Source of the DNA: Mesocentrotus franciscanus | Lineage: Eukaryota; Echinodermata; Echinoidea; Camarodonta; Strongylocentrotidae | Assembly: GCA_037976565.1 (NCBI GenBank) | Contig: CP137682.1 | Span: forward strand, 27,243,714 to 27,307,713 | Direction: 5' to 3' | DNA length: 64,000 bases | Shown here: positions 23,358 through 32,255 of the stretch, one piece after another | Layout of the letters: every line of letters begins with the position of its first letter | Position numbering within the stretch: position 1 is the first letter of the stretch | The notes under the pieces: generated by a model | What the model saw: only the letters and a program-made list of their open reading frames with translations | What the model was told of the DNA's origin: nothing | The model's database searches: none | Translations under genes and position numbers: made by a program

Positions 23358-24981
23358 TACTTTCTTGTTTCTTGTTTAACATTGTTCTTTGGGGTGAAAT
23401 CTTAATGGCTGAGGCAGTTACATTAGTAGAAATAGAAGTGGTAGTGGTAGTAGTGGAATTAGTGGTAGTAGTAGAAGTAGTAGTAGTAGTAGCAGCAACA
23501 GAATTAATCGTATTCGTAGTAGTAGTGGTGGCGGTGATGGTGGTGGTAGTAGTAGTAGTAATAATAGCAGCAGCAGCAGTAGTAGTTGTAGTAGTAGCAG
23601 TAGTAGTAGTAGTAGTAGTAGTAACAGCAGCAGCATTAGTCATATACGTATGTAGTAGTAGTGGTGGCGGTAGTAGTAACATTGGTCGTAGTAGCAGAGT
23701 AAAGTACTGTAGTGATAATCAACGTATTATCACCTGTTAAAACATCTTCAATAGAAGGAACTTAGCTATAACAGAGTTGCCCTATGATTTCACCACTAGT
23801 CTGATCATATAGGCTGGTATTCGTGTGTTGATGCTGCCGGGGAGGGGGTTGCATGGGGGAAGGGGTTGCAGGAGGGCGGGGACCATCATGAGCTCTTACC
23901 TGATTTCTTCTTACAGCATGTCGCCTCTTTCGTCTTCTCTCCTCCACCTCTTTCCTTGCTTTTACCCGACTCCTGTAGTACACCAAAACACACAACAAAT
24001 GGATGACAATAGAACCACATTAAATCTAATGTAGTTTTCATGATGTACTAGCCGTGCCATCCATAGATTTAGGGCATTGTTTACACATCTTTAACAAATT
24101 TGAAAACGCAATCTTTGCTACTGTCATAATTGCTTAATTAGCTCTAATGGACATGTACAATCTGGAACACTTGTGCTCCCTCTCAAATTTTGCCAACAAG
24201 TGTAAATGGACGTGTATTAACACATGCTTCGCGGCCATAACTTTTTGTATATATTGATTGGCATGTGTTGTCGATTTAGAGACATGTAGTGAGTGTTTAA
24301 ATGGTAAATTGCGCTGTCTTTTGCACGTATTTAAATGATTTAAATGATTTATTGTAAAATATCAAAATGCGAATATTCACACAGTGTAATGCAATGTGAC
24401 ACACTGTGACCACAAACATGATGGAAGCAGCGTGATCACACGATATCACCACACAGCTTAGTTTGTCCGTTTTCATAATGTTGGCTATATGGAGACTGTG
24501 CCCACATTAAGATCACACTGTGTCTATAATGTACACATTGTATCCATACTGTCCACACAGTGACTAAATTGAATCTGATCTATTACCACACAATCTCTAC
24601 ACTGTGTCAAAATGTGTTCACACTGTGTCCACACCGTGTTCACACTATATCCACACTGCTTTAACATTGTATCCATACTGTAACTACACTATGCCTATAC
24701 TGTATCTATATAATGAATACACTGTGAGTAAACTGTGTTCATGCACACATTACTACTACATCGTATCAATGCTTTTAAAACACTGCCCACACTAATATCC
24801 ACACATACCATAGCCACACCGTAGCCATACTGTAGCCATACTGTGTACACTATATGGACACGATATGTGATGTATTAACGACGTTCAACTTACCCTATCC
24901 TTAGCAGCAGAGCGGTTAAGGCAAAGCAACCAATCACGATGGAGAGAGATGTAATAAGCACAATGTTATTTCTGGACAAAC
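6014..24981 (-). CDS. Single-pass membrane protein, 3' part (TM plus long cytoplasmic tail)
   Basis: The gene model joins three minus-strand exons: 24981-24894, 23972-23900 and 7764-6014. Each junction has a consensus splice site and the phases match. The product has one hydrophobic helix followed by a strongly basic stop-transfer segment. A tail of roughly 600 residues follows, rich in Ser, Pro, Arg and Asp/Glu and probably disordered. It has a PPxY motif, a Ser/Asp/Glu-rich acidic cluster and a C-terminal T-K-L that fits a class I PDZ ligand. These features suggest a cell-surface receptor or adhesion protein tethered to scaffolds; that role is inference, and I do not recognise the family. 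The first exon here starts in mid-codon, so the extracellular exons lie further right and were not found. The frame breaks near 7520 (see findings). The 16-kb second intron is packed with transposons. Confidence 0.75.
8557..9148. mobile_element. TTAA-flanked MITE, family 1
   Basis: The element starts TTAAAGGGAAATTCCACC and ends with the complement of TTTAAAGAGCAATCCAACC, so it has imperfect terminal inverted repeats and TTAA at both ends. A second, diverged copy lies at about 55290-55720. TTAA targets are typical of piggyBac-class transposases (established). This copy has no coding capacity. Confidence 0.7.
9145..9929. mobile_element. TTAA-flanked MITE, family 2, with nested insertion
   Basis: The ends TTAAAGGTACTATGTCCC and the complement of TTAAAGATACTATGTCCC are terminal inverted repeats starting in TTAA. 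Its left TTAA (9145-9148) is also the right TTAA of the neighbouring family 1 element. A second copy lies at 14423-14955. Compared with that copy, this one carries an extra 240-bp inverted-repeat element. Confidence 0.75.
9442..9682. mobile_element. Small inverted-repeat element nested in family 2 MITE
   Basis: The ends ATGAAGAGTTTCATTCC and GGAATTAAACTCTTCAT begin inverted repeats of about 38 bp that continue through AAAGGAGCTAAATCCACTTT. The paralogous MITE at 14423-14955 lacks this segment and so gives the empty site (GACAAATGCTTAATG). Confidence 0.7.
10549..10582. repeat. (TA)n microsatellite
   Basis: This is an uninterrupted run of alternating T and A in the large intron. Confidence 0.9.
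13300..13610. repeat. (ATT)n then (TAG)n microsatellite
   Basis: About 260 bp of ATT/ATC trinucleotides is followed by about 45 bp of pure TAG. The poly-Ile and poly-Asn ORFs here are artefacts of the repeat. Confidence 0.9.
13741..13901. mobile_element. Palindromic GGGCCC MITE
   Basis: A 161-bp hairpin starts GGGCCCGTTGCACAAAACTT and ends with the complement of GGGCCCCGTTGCATAAAACT. The arms continue through ACCATTGATGGTAACTT, so inverted repeats cover most of its length. A related structure lies at 36600-36753. Confidence 0.75.
14423..14955. mobile_element. TTAA MITE, family 2, second copy
   Basis: This copy is about 90% alike by eye to 9149-9929 but lacks the nested 240-bp insertion. The right end has TTAA (14952-14955). 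The left end reads CATTACTATGTCCC, so its TTAA has decayed. Confidence 0.7.
15764..17009 (-). mobile_element. piggyBac-like nonautonomous transposon, copy 1
   Basis: A 1.24-kb element is bounded by TTAA on both sides, with terminal inverted repeats TTAAAGGCCAGGTTCATTGA. It is nearly identical to 17572-18817, which lies in the opposite orientation. The TTAA target and the acidic ORF remnant inside (16435-16656) point to a deletion derivative of a piggyBac-like transposon (inference). No catalytic domain is present. Confidence 0.75.
16435..16656 (-). pseudogene. Acidic 73-aa ORF, possible transposase N-terminal remnant (copy 1)
   Basis: The ORF encodes MDENILDLSFEEIEEG followed by an Asp/Glu/Asn-rich stretch and then an Ala-rich end. 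piggyBac-type transposases often start with an acidic, disordered N-terminus, and this ORF lies inside a TTAA-flanked element. No DDD catalytic core or zinc-binding C-terminus follows. It may therefore be a relic, or simply an open frame kept by recency. Confidence 0.4.
17572..18817 (+). mobile_element. piggyBac-like nonautonomous transposon, copy 2 (inverted)
   Basis: This is the reverse complement of 15764-17009 with very few differences, and it has its own flanking TTAA at 17572-17575 and 18814-18817. A spacer of about 560 bp separates the two copies. The high identity implies recent insertion, inverted duplication or gene conversion. Confidence 0.75.
17925..18146 (+). pseudogene. Acidic 73-aa ORF, possible transposase N-terminal remnant (copy 2)
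   Basis: The 73-residue translation is identical to that of copy 1. Both preserve the same ATG, acidic region and stop. The longer 174-aa ORF on the opposite strand differs between the copies and is judged to be its antisense shadow. Confidence 0.4.
20984..21138. repeat. (TAG)n/(ATT)n microsatellite
   Basis: This is about 150 bp of TAG units interrupted by ATT units. Confidence 0.9.
21890..22300. repeat. GA and GACA-rich tract
   Basis: A pure GA core (about 21903-21930) is followed by degenerate AGACAGA/AGAGA sequence. The Ser/Leu-rich ORFs on the minus strand are repeat artefacts. Confidence 0.8.
22470..22780. repeat. CT-rich tracts
   Basis: There are two CT arrays (about 22470-22545 and 22670-22745) separated by ordinary sequence. 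Confidence 0.8.
23205..23355. repeat. (GA)n microsatellite
   Basis: These are long GAGAGA runs with few interruptions. They sit directly before a TAG/GTAGTA-rich tract (23420-23660). Confidence 0.9.
23420..23700. repeat. TAG-derived trinucleotide tract
   Basis: This is degenerate GTA/GCA/GTG trinucleotide repeat. It yields poly-Val, poly-Leu and poly-Thr ORFs in different frames, none judged coding. Confidence 0.85.
23900..23972 (-). CDS. Basic juxtamembrane exon of the same gene
   Basis: This 73-bp exon lies between acceptor TGTACTACAG and donor CAG|GTAAGA. It completes the split codon of the transmembrane exon and encodes 24 residues, mostly Arg/Lys/Glu (SRVKARKEVEERRRKRRHAV and on to RRNQ). 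That is a typical stop-transfer segment just inside the membrane. It ends in phase 0, matching the phase-0 start at 7764. The upstream 'MLCVLVYY' stretch of the open frame is intronic. Confidence 0.75.
24375..24860. repeat. Degenerate CACACTGTGTCC satellite-like array
   Basis: A motif of about 12 bp recurs dozens of times in forms such as CACACTGTGTCC and CATACTGTAGCC. It fills most of the intron just downstream of the transmembrane exon. Confidence 0.65.
24894..24981 (-). CDS. Transmembrane exon of the minus-strand membrane protein
   Basis: This 88-bp exon has an acceptor after a long pyrimidine tract ending CTTTCAAAG and a donor GG|GTAAGT. It encodes about 29 residues, including one uninterrupted hydrophobic helix of about 22 residues (NIVLITSLS... 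to ...ALLLRI). It begins with two bases of a codon and ends with two bases of a codon; the missing base is supplied exactly by the next exon. The hydrophobicity, the splice sites and the phase match together make it convincing despite its small size. Confidence 0.75.
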
Positions 24982-27900
24982 CTTTGAAAGAGAGAGAAAG
25001 AGAAAGAGATCAAACAAAGACTATTGATGGTTCGCTTTTGAAAGAGCGCTGAATATAAGAAGCTTATTTTCTGGACTTCGAAGATTATAGACCTACTTAT
25101 CATCAGACTAAATGATAATCATTGTCATACCCCGAGGGGATGATTACTAAGATCATATTCGCGTCGACTCCCTACGCGTTCTCCTTTGTGAGATAGCCAT
25201 GTAACCTAGCAACGAGATGGACAAATTTGATGAAAACCTTTGTGTATTACGTAACATCATCATCTCCACAAACCTCTCGAAGGTATTGCGGGTATTAAAA
25301 CCGGTACGGATGAGGATTTTGTAATATTAAGCACAGCAAGGTTTATCTACATGGTGTTAGAATGGAGAAAATAATCGAAGTTGTATTAATGATTCAAATT
25401 GCTTTCCTTGATTTTCTCATTAAAAATAAAGAACTTACTCGTCTTTTTCCTGCCAAGATACTCATTGTATCATTTTGCCTCAAAATGCAACGTGTTAGCA
25501 ATATATTTAGACCTCCAAAGAGTTGCTCTACGTTAAACCCTTTATGGAATAAATGAATATCTATGTAGTTTAATTACCATTTTTACTTGTATAATTGAAA
25601 AGTCTATCGATTTAAAAGTCGGACAATGGTATATGGAATCGACAAAGATATTCAACAGGCTTTTATCAAAATGCTATTACTTGATATCATTAGTCAAAAC
25701 AACATATTTAAGCCGATGCTGTCTTTCTGTACGCTTCGTTTAAATATAATAACGCAAGCAATTTGGTTAAAGGCACAAATAAAAGGTCGAGAAATTAGTT
25801 GAATTATAATAGGATTTTCAAATGTAAAACAAAGCACAAATGATAGTAATAACTATGATAAATATTTGGGCATGGGGAATATGGGAAATGTCAATGTTCA
25901 ATGTCAAAACTGTACTAAACTCTACTCGTACAGCTATACAAATAGTTACACTCTGCTGTCCGTAACAATGGGAACAAAATTATTAAAACCTTTAATGAAA
26001 TGATTGTGACATTATGGTTTATTTTTCATAAATAAAGTTGATATCCTCTCAGAACTTAAATGATCAATATAAATCATCATTTGGACAACAAAAGTTTTGA
26101 GAAAGAATACGCTATGTCTACCAAGAATCAAGGTATTCCTACTTTATGGGCGACAGTGTATAAAACCGTAGATATCAATCTAGGCGTTGTGGCGTGCGCC
26201 TGTAATCCAGCTAACAGTGGAAGTTACAAACTGGTTCAGCCGAGGACGCAGGTTCGAAACTGAATCGCGTCTTTCGGATGGTGACGTTAAAGGTCGGTCC
26301 CCAGACGTAAATAATCATATCTGATTGATACACGTCTGTAAAAACCCAATACACACACATAACTGCAGCAGTAATTTGATGGAAATTCTTTGTAACCTTG
26401 ATGTATTGCCATAGGCTACGAAGAGGGGGTAGCTTGCATGGTTGGGGCCTGCAGCCGCCCCCCCCTAATGACTACTAGCTTATTCGGGTAACCGCTATCT
26501 CGTTTTCGGGCTGGGAGGCGGTCTATTTGTAATTTCTTTGTGACTAAATTACATTGTGACTATAATAAAGATGCACATTTTTGCTCATTCACTTCCCTCG
26601 CTCGCGATATTGAGAAAATATAAAAAGCTACTCTTCGAGTCAGAAACAACAGTCCCATTGCGAAAGTGTTCGGGTGTGTATTCTTTGAAGGTTTAATGAT
26701 ACCAGAAAACAAATTGTTTTCATATCAAAGAAACGAATGAACATCCTAGCCTGTTGGATATTCATATTATTATAGACTTAGTCTTTGTGCCAGTAAAGTG
26801 CGTTGACGTGTGAGTTTCTAGGTTTGGTGTGGTGTAGTGTGGTGTGATCTAAGGATACACCATTAACAGCATCAATGTTGTTTTTCATAGGTATATATAT
26901 CCATGTACTACTTATAACATCCGATTACTTTTCCCATATGAAGGGGGTAAATTAATTTCTTAGGTGATGAGGGGTGTGTGTACCGGTTAAGACGTGGATT
27001 TCATTCTGTCGACAAGCATGTCGATTACACCAACACTGCGCCGTCTACTCCTCCATGTTTGCACTCAACAACCAAGCGGAAAATTCCGAAATGCCAGTGA
27101 ACTATGCCGACAGTCATAAGCCCCATATCAGGCAAGTATTTCAAAATTGGAAAATCTGAAATGAAGTAAATCCTGTTTTTGCTGGTGAATGGATGTCTGG
27201 AACTGACAACAATACGGGGCACAATCAGACAATGAGGGTGGAGGGGGCTGACAGGTGGAATGTGAAGAGGGCGTATTGCGGTTTCACCCTTTTTGGAGAC
27301 GCCCCGTCTGGATAAGAGAAAAACAAATGAAACGCCCTCCACATGATAGAGCCGTTCGTTATCCGATCCTCTCTTCATCTCCCCATCTTCATTTCAAGAG
27401 TAAAGAGAATCGAGAGTTCTGGTAAAGACGGAAAACAACTTTTTTCTTCTTTTTTGTCCTCCATCATTTATTAATTGAATAATACTCACATAAAAAACAC
27501 ATAATTATATTGACTACAAATAAAAAAACATGAATTATACTTATATCAAAAACGAATCATACTTTTTTAAACATAATTAGCATTTTTTTCCAAAGGTGAT
27601 ACTTTTCAACATTTGCCCTCCACAATATTTCCTTTAAATAAATGTCGAATATGTTTGTAAAATTACATTTTCTTTTTTTTTTGTATATAAAACATAAGAA
27701 GCTAAATTAATTAATAGATTTTTAAAAACTACATATTTTGAATTTATATAATCACATTGCATGCCTACACTCATATCACTGTAATCAATTTTTTAATTAT
27801 CAAACAATACTTCTATTTTCTGAGAAAAATTAAGACCTTGTTCCAAAATATTTTTGAGTAATCACAATCATAAAATAAATGATAGTAATTTTCTGTGCAT

Positions 27901-28266
27901 TTGCACTTCAAACAATAATCGTAATCAGATTTTTTTGAAACGATATAGATATTCTTCACATGCTAATAACTTATAGAGTTGTTTGAAATTAAACTGTTTT
28001 AATCGTGTTTCATTGACGTATGTCAAATTCATTTTCCATATATTCGCCTAGTCTAAGAATAACTTTTTCTAAAAAAATATTCCCAATAAATTTGAACATT
28101 GGGATTTATTAAAGTTCTTTCAACTAATACCTTATGTATAATTTGTGACATTTTTATTTTTTAACTGATATATTATGACATTCTTTTGGTGTCAATAACT
28201 TGTAAGCTTTTCAATTCATTCGTGCTTTTTTCTTCATGTGGAAGAATCTCATTGTAGAAAGGGGTT
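24982..28266. other. No gene found; AT-rich flank of the TM exon
   Basis: This stretch should hold intron, or extracellular exons, of the minus-strand membrane-protein gene. I saw no exon with credible splice sites. The only recognised element is the SINE-like segment at about 26178-26345. Confidence 0.4.
26178..26345 (+). mobile_element. SINE-like element with 7SL/Alu-like head
   Basis: The left part (GGCGTTGTGGCGTGCGCC, then TGTAATCCAGCTA) resembles the 5' Alu domain of 7SL RNA. The following GCAGGTTCGAAAC resembles a Pol III B box. The downstream TTTCGGATGGTGACGTTAAA resembles the conserved central domain of invertebrate SINEs. The assignment was made by recall and not by a database search. 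Confidence 0.5.
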
Positions 28267-28766
28267 NNNNNNNNNNNNNNNNNNNNNNNNNNNNNNNNNN
28301 NNNNNNNNNNNNNNNNNNNNNNNNNNNNNNNNNNNNNNNNNNNNNNNNNNNNNNNNNNNNNNNNNNNNNNNNNNNNNNNNNNNNNNNNNNNNNNNNNNNN
28401 NNNNNNNNNNNNNNNNNNNNNNNNNNNNNNNNNNNNNNNNNNNNNNNNNNNNNNNNNNNNNNNNNNNNNNNNNNNNNNNNNNNNNNNNNNNNNNNNNNNN
28501 NNNNNNNNNNNNNNNNNNNNNNNNNNNNNNNNNNNNNNNNNNNNNNNNNNNNNNNNNNNNNNNNNNNNNNNNNNNNNNNNNNNNNNNNNNNNNNNNNNNN
28601 NNNNNNNNNNNNNNNNNNNNNNNNNNNNNNNNNNNNNNNNNNNNNNNNNNNNNNNNNNNNNNNNNNNNNNNNNNNNNNNNNNNNNNNNNNNNNNNNNNNN
28701 NNNNNNNNNNNNNNNNNNNNNNNNNNNNNNNNNNNNNNNNNNNNNNNNNNNNNNNNNNNNNNNNNN
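28267..28766. other. Assembly gap of 500 N
   Basis: Exactly 500 unknown bases, probably a scaffold gap of arbitrary size. ORFs crossing it are meaningless. Confidence 0.98.
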
Positions 28767-29144
28767 GTGTTTTATTTGATAGCGTTGAACTCTTGGGTAG
28801 GGGCGAAGATATAGGTACAAATCCTTACCTTCAGTGCAGGAGATAACATAATAATTCTGAAATGAGGATGACATTTCGTTTTGGTGTTCTTGATCACATA
28901 TTCATAACCCGCTTTCTTTTAAAACAACAGTCGATTTTCTCGTCGTAATTTTGCTTTAAGAATACCTTTACCAAAATTAAGGCTAGGCCTGATTTTTTTA
29001 GTTCAGTCTCAAAAAAATAACAAGTATAGTACTACTGCTATTATGAAATATTATTAATTATTATAATAGAGGTTCGTTTAAAAATAGTGATGAAGTTTGC
29101 ATAAAAGATAAAAAGAGCAAATTCATCTTTTTCGTTCCACCTTT

Positions 29145-29145
29145 A

Positions 29146-29182
<37 letters not shown>

Positions 29183-29400
29183 GTATATAAGTATAAATAT
29201 TTTTATATTTATATATATATATATATATATATACATCTCTCCATCTATCCATGTATCTATATCTATAGGGTGTCTGTCTTCTGAGGCTTATTAAAATATG
29301 TTTTACTATCAGCATTAGATGTGAACACAGTCTTATGAAAACAAGCATATTTCCATATCTCTCTTCTCTCTCTTTCTCTCTCTCTCTCTTCTCGTCTCTC
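29145..29400. repeat. CT and TA microsatellites
   Basis: CT runs lie at about 29147-29182 and 29360-29400, with a TA run at about 29212-29233. Confidence 0.85.
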
Positions 29401-29559
29401 TTTCTATTTCTCTGTATTGCTTAGTTTACATTCTTCTAGATATATATCATGCATAGCTCAAGAGATCATTACTACTGTTAACCTACGAATGCTAAATATG
29501 AAAATCAAAATATAAACAAGGAATTGTTAGCAGCAGAAAAACATTAGAAGAAGTAAGGA

Positions 29560-29660
29560 GATGAAGATGAAGAAGAAGAAGAAGAAGAAAAAGAAAAAGA
29601 AGAACAACAAAAAAAAAAGAAGAAAAGATGAGGAAGAAGAAGAAGAAGAAAAAGTAGAAA
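29560..29660. repeat. (GAA)n microsatellite
   Basis: A purine-only tract dominated by GAA units. Confidence 0.85.
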
Positions 29661-30529
29661 CGTCCCACAAACAGTGTTGTAGTTAAAGTGTTCTTCTAGT
29701 TCCAATAGCACTACCAATGGCTTATGACTTTGGACCAAATTACGACGCCATTTGTAATGTAGCCGAAAAGTACCTTTCTATATGTGTGTCCAACGCTTTC
29801 AATTGTCTGTCTTTTTCAGCAGGATTTTAATAGTCAATTTGATTTCATTGTATTACTTCAAAACATCAGGATTTTATAAAGTACCCAATAAATCATTCAG
29901 AATAAATTCTAGAAGTTTATTTGACAATTTGATTGCAGGATCGGTATACAACATTATCCATTAACCATCTTGGACAATGACCATGCTATAATCAGAAACA
30001 AAATCTCATTATATTACACGTCAGGAGCCTCGATTCATCATCCGTCATTCTCATTTTAATGAAATTAAAAACTTCTGATTTATAGGACTTTTCAATATAA
30101 CATCACCGCTTATATTCTAATTATCAACGTTCCTAGATATATATTCGGAGAGAGGGAGATGGGAAAAGGCTGATGATAGTAGGGGATGAAAAAGAGAGAG
30201 GGGGAGAGAGATGAGGAGGGTTGAGCAGAGATTTTGAGGGATGGAAAGAGAGTGAAAGGGGAAAAATGGAATGGTATGGATGATACAGTGGAAACAGACA
30301 ATGAGAGTGGGAGAGATGTACATAGAGACGGGGTGAGAGGATGGAAAGAGTTGGATTGAGATGCAGATGGAGATGGAGAACAAGACAGAACATAATGAGA
30401 GGGGCATTCAATGAAGAAAAGTGAGAAAATCGGAGAGATAATTGGATAGATGAAAAAGGGAAAGTTAATTAAACAGAAAAGAATTGTATGTGCACGGTTA
30501 GGTATGTGTGTTGTGCGTGTGTCTTTCTG

Positions 30530-30530
30530 T

Positions 30531-30620
<90 letters not shown>

Positions 30621-30715
30621 TGGGGTGGATAAAACGATATGGGGAAGAGATTGAGAGAGGGGAGATGGGGACAGTGGAATTGAGGAGGAATAGAAAGAGA
30701 GGAAGAGGGGGATGG
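30530..30715. repeat. (GA)n microsatellite
   Basis: Nearly pure GA occupies about 30532-30620 and becomes degenerate purine-rich sequence to the right. Confidence 0.9.
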
Positions 30716-31424
30716 CCAGAGTAAGTGAGCACCTATAGCCTGGCCATATTAAAAAAATCTCCTGATTTATCACGCTATTGGTTCGGTGAGAAATGTCAAG
30801 GCAAAAGTCACCCTTAAGTCAAGCGAGTGAAAGAGCTCGGTGATTAGCTAGATGAACTAGTCGGATTTAGGAGTGGGCCTATTATTGACTTTTCCCTTTC
30901 CTTCATTAAAACGAAAGGGAGATGAATAACGATTACCCCATTCTAAAGTGCTTATTGCATCGAGAGCGAATCAGTTTCAGCCTTTCTCTTCTCATCAGTG
31001 CAAGGTTTGCTCATGTACTTTCATTTCGAGTCCCATACTCTATCTCTATTCGAATCGCTCCCAGCAGAGGCGTAGGTAATGGGGCACGCGCCCTCTAATA
31101 CAATGGAAAAAAGAGGGGAGAGAAAGAAGAACATGAAGAAGAAGGGAAAAGGGGAACGTCAAATGAATAAACTGATTCCTTCCCACAATTTCCCCTAATT
31201 TCTGGCCATGGTAATTTACATTTTATCCATCGGGTAAGTCCATTGAAAATATCGGCGCTCCGTCAATGTCATGATCCATGGTACGCCCTTAGTACCCGGC
31301 AGTCTCCTTCTTTCTAGTGCACACACACTCGTTCATCGATCCTTTCTATTTCTTTTCAATTATCGTTACAATAAATTACTTGCAGCAGCCTACTCAATCT
31401 ATTTCTCCCCTGCCCCCTCCTTCT

Positions 31425-31505
31425 CTTTCACTCTCTCTCTCCCTCTCTCCCTCTCTCTCTCTCTCTCTCTCTGTCTCTGTCTCTGTCTTTCTCTTCATCT
31501 CTACT
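31425..31505. repeat. (CT)n microsatellite
   Basis: CT dinucleotides with TCTGTC variants. Confidence 0.85.
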
Positions 31506-32034
31506 CCCTTCTATAATCCCTTCTACTTTTCCTTGACCAAATAATTGCCCAGTCACCTCGAGACTCATTCGAATCAATATTATCTTCTGTCTGCATCCCC
31601 GGATCTTGATCATAGTCTACACATAATATGCTAGTCGATTATTTAGTCGTTATTTTATGTTTATTGTAAACTTGTCTTGCCTGAATTGATTGCACATACG
31701 TAATCGTTTGTCTGCTGAGAGCTTTCATCCTGTGCTGCGGGGGTGGGGAAGGTTGTGGCTCAATTCATTACGGGCGTATATTTGGATTAACCCTTTATTC
31801 CTTTAATCCCTTTTTATCCAGAAATTCGACCACCGTTATAATGTGTATGTATGTGCATCCGTCCTTCTGTATATATGTCTGCATGTGCGTTCTTCGTTTG
31901 TCTGTCTGTCTTTCTTTCCATGTTTTTTTTGGAGGGCTGGTAATTTTCTTACACTCCAATTTAATTTAGCGCGACCAATGTCATCAACGTAAGTGTTTCT
32001 GGATAACGATATTTAATAGTAATAGTGGGTTCTT

Positions 32035-32255
32035 GTATGGCGCTCATGTCTGTCAAACTTGACACTCCTGGCGCTCCACAATTATTACACCGGCTTTAGC
32101 ATGGCTGCCATTACAGTGCTCTGGCATTTCAAGGAATCAATTCCTGTCAGGTACCCATTTACCTCACCTGGGTCGAGTGTGGCAAATGTAGATTAATGTC
32201 TTGCCAAAGGTAATCATAGTGCCGCGACGGGACTCTAACCACGAACCATATGATC
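32035..32255 (-). mobile_element. tRNA-derived SINE
   Basis: On the minus strand it reads GGTTAGAGTCCCGTCGCGG (decayed B box), then TTTGGCAAGACATTAATC, then ACCCAGGTGAGGTAAATGGG and TACCTG, and ends near GAGCGCCATACAAGAACCC. That order of blocks is typical of tRNA-derived SINEs common in marine invertebrates. Confidence 0.7.

Larger units (their letters stand above)
7765..23899 (-). other. Transposon-rich 16-kb intron
   Basis: This is the intron between the juxtamembrane and tail exons. It holds TTAA-flanked elements, a palindromic GGGCCC MITE, TA, ATT, TAG, GA and CT microsatellites and G-runs. I found no further exon of the host gene inside it. Unassigned parts such as 9935-10530, 10590-13300, 18820-20980 and 22230-23200 are AT-rich and show no convincing ORF. 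Confidence 0.6.

Noticed and set aside
26974..27378. Overlapping 61-aa and 117-aa ORFs on opposite strands
   Set aside because: No domain, signal or splice sites; the composition fits chance open frames.
28173..28874. ORFs crossing the gap
   Set aside because: They consist mostly of unknown bases.
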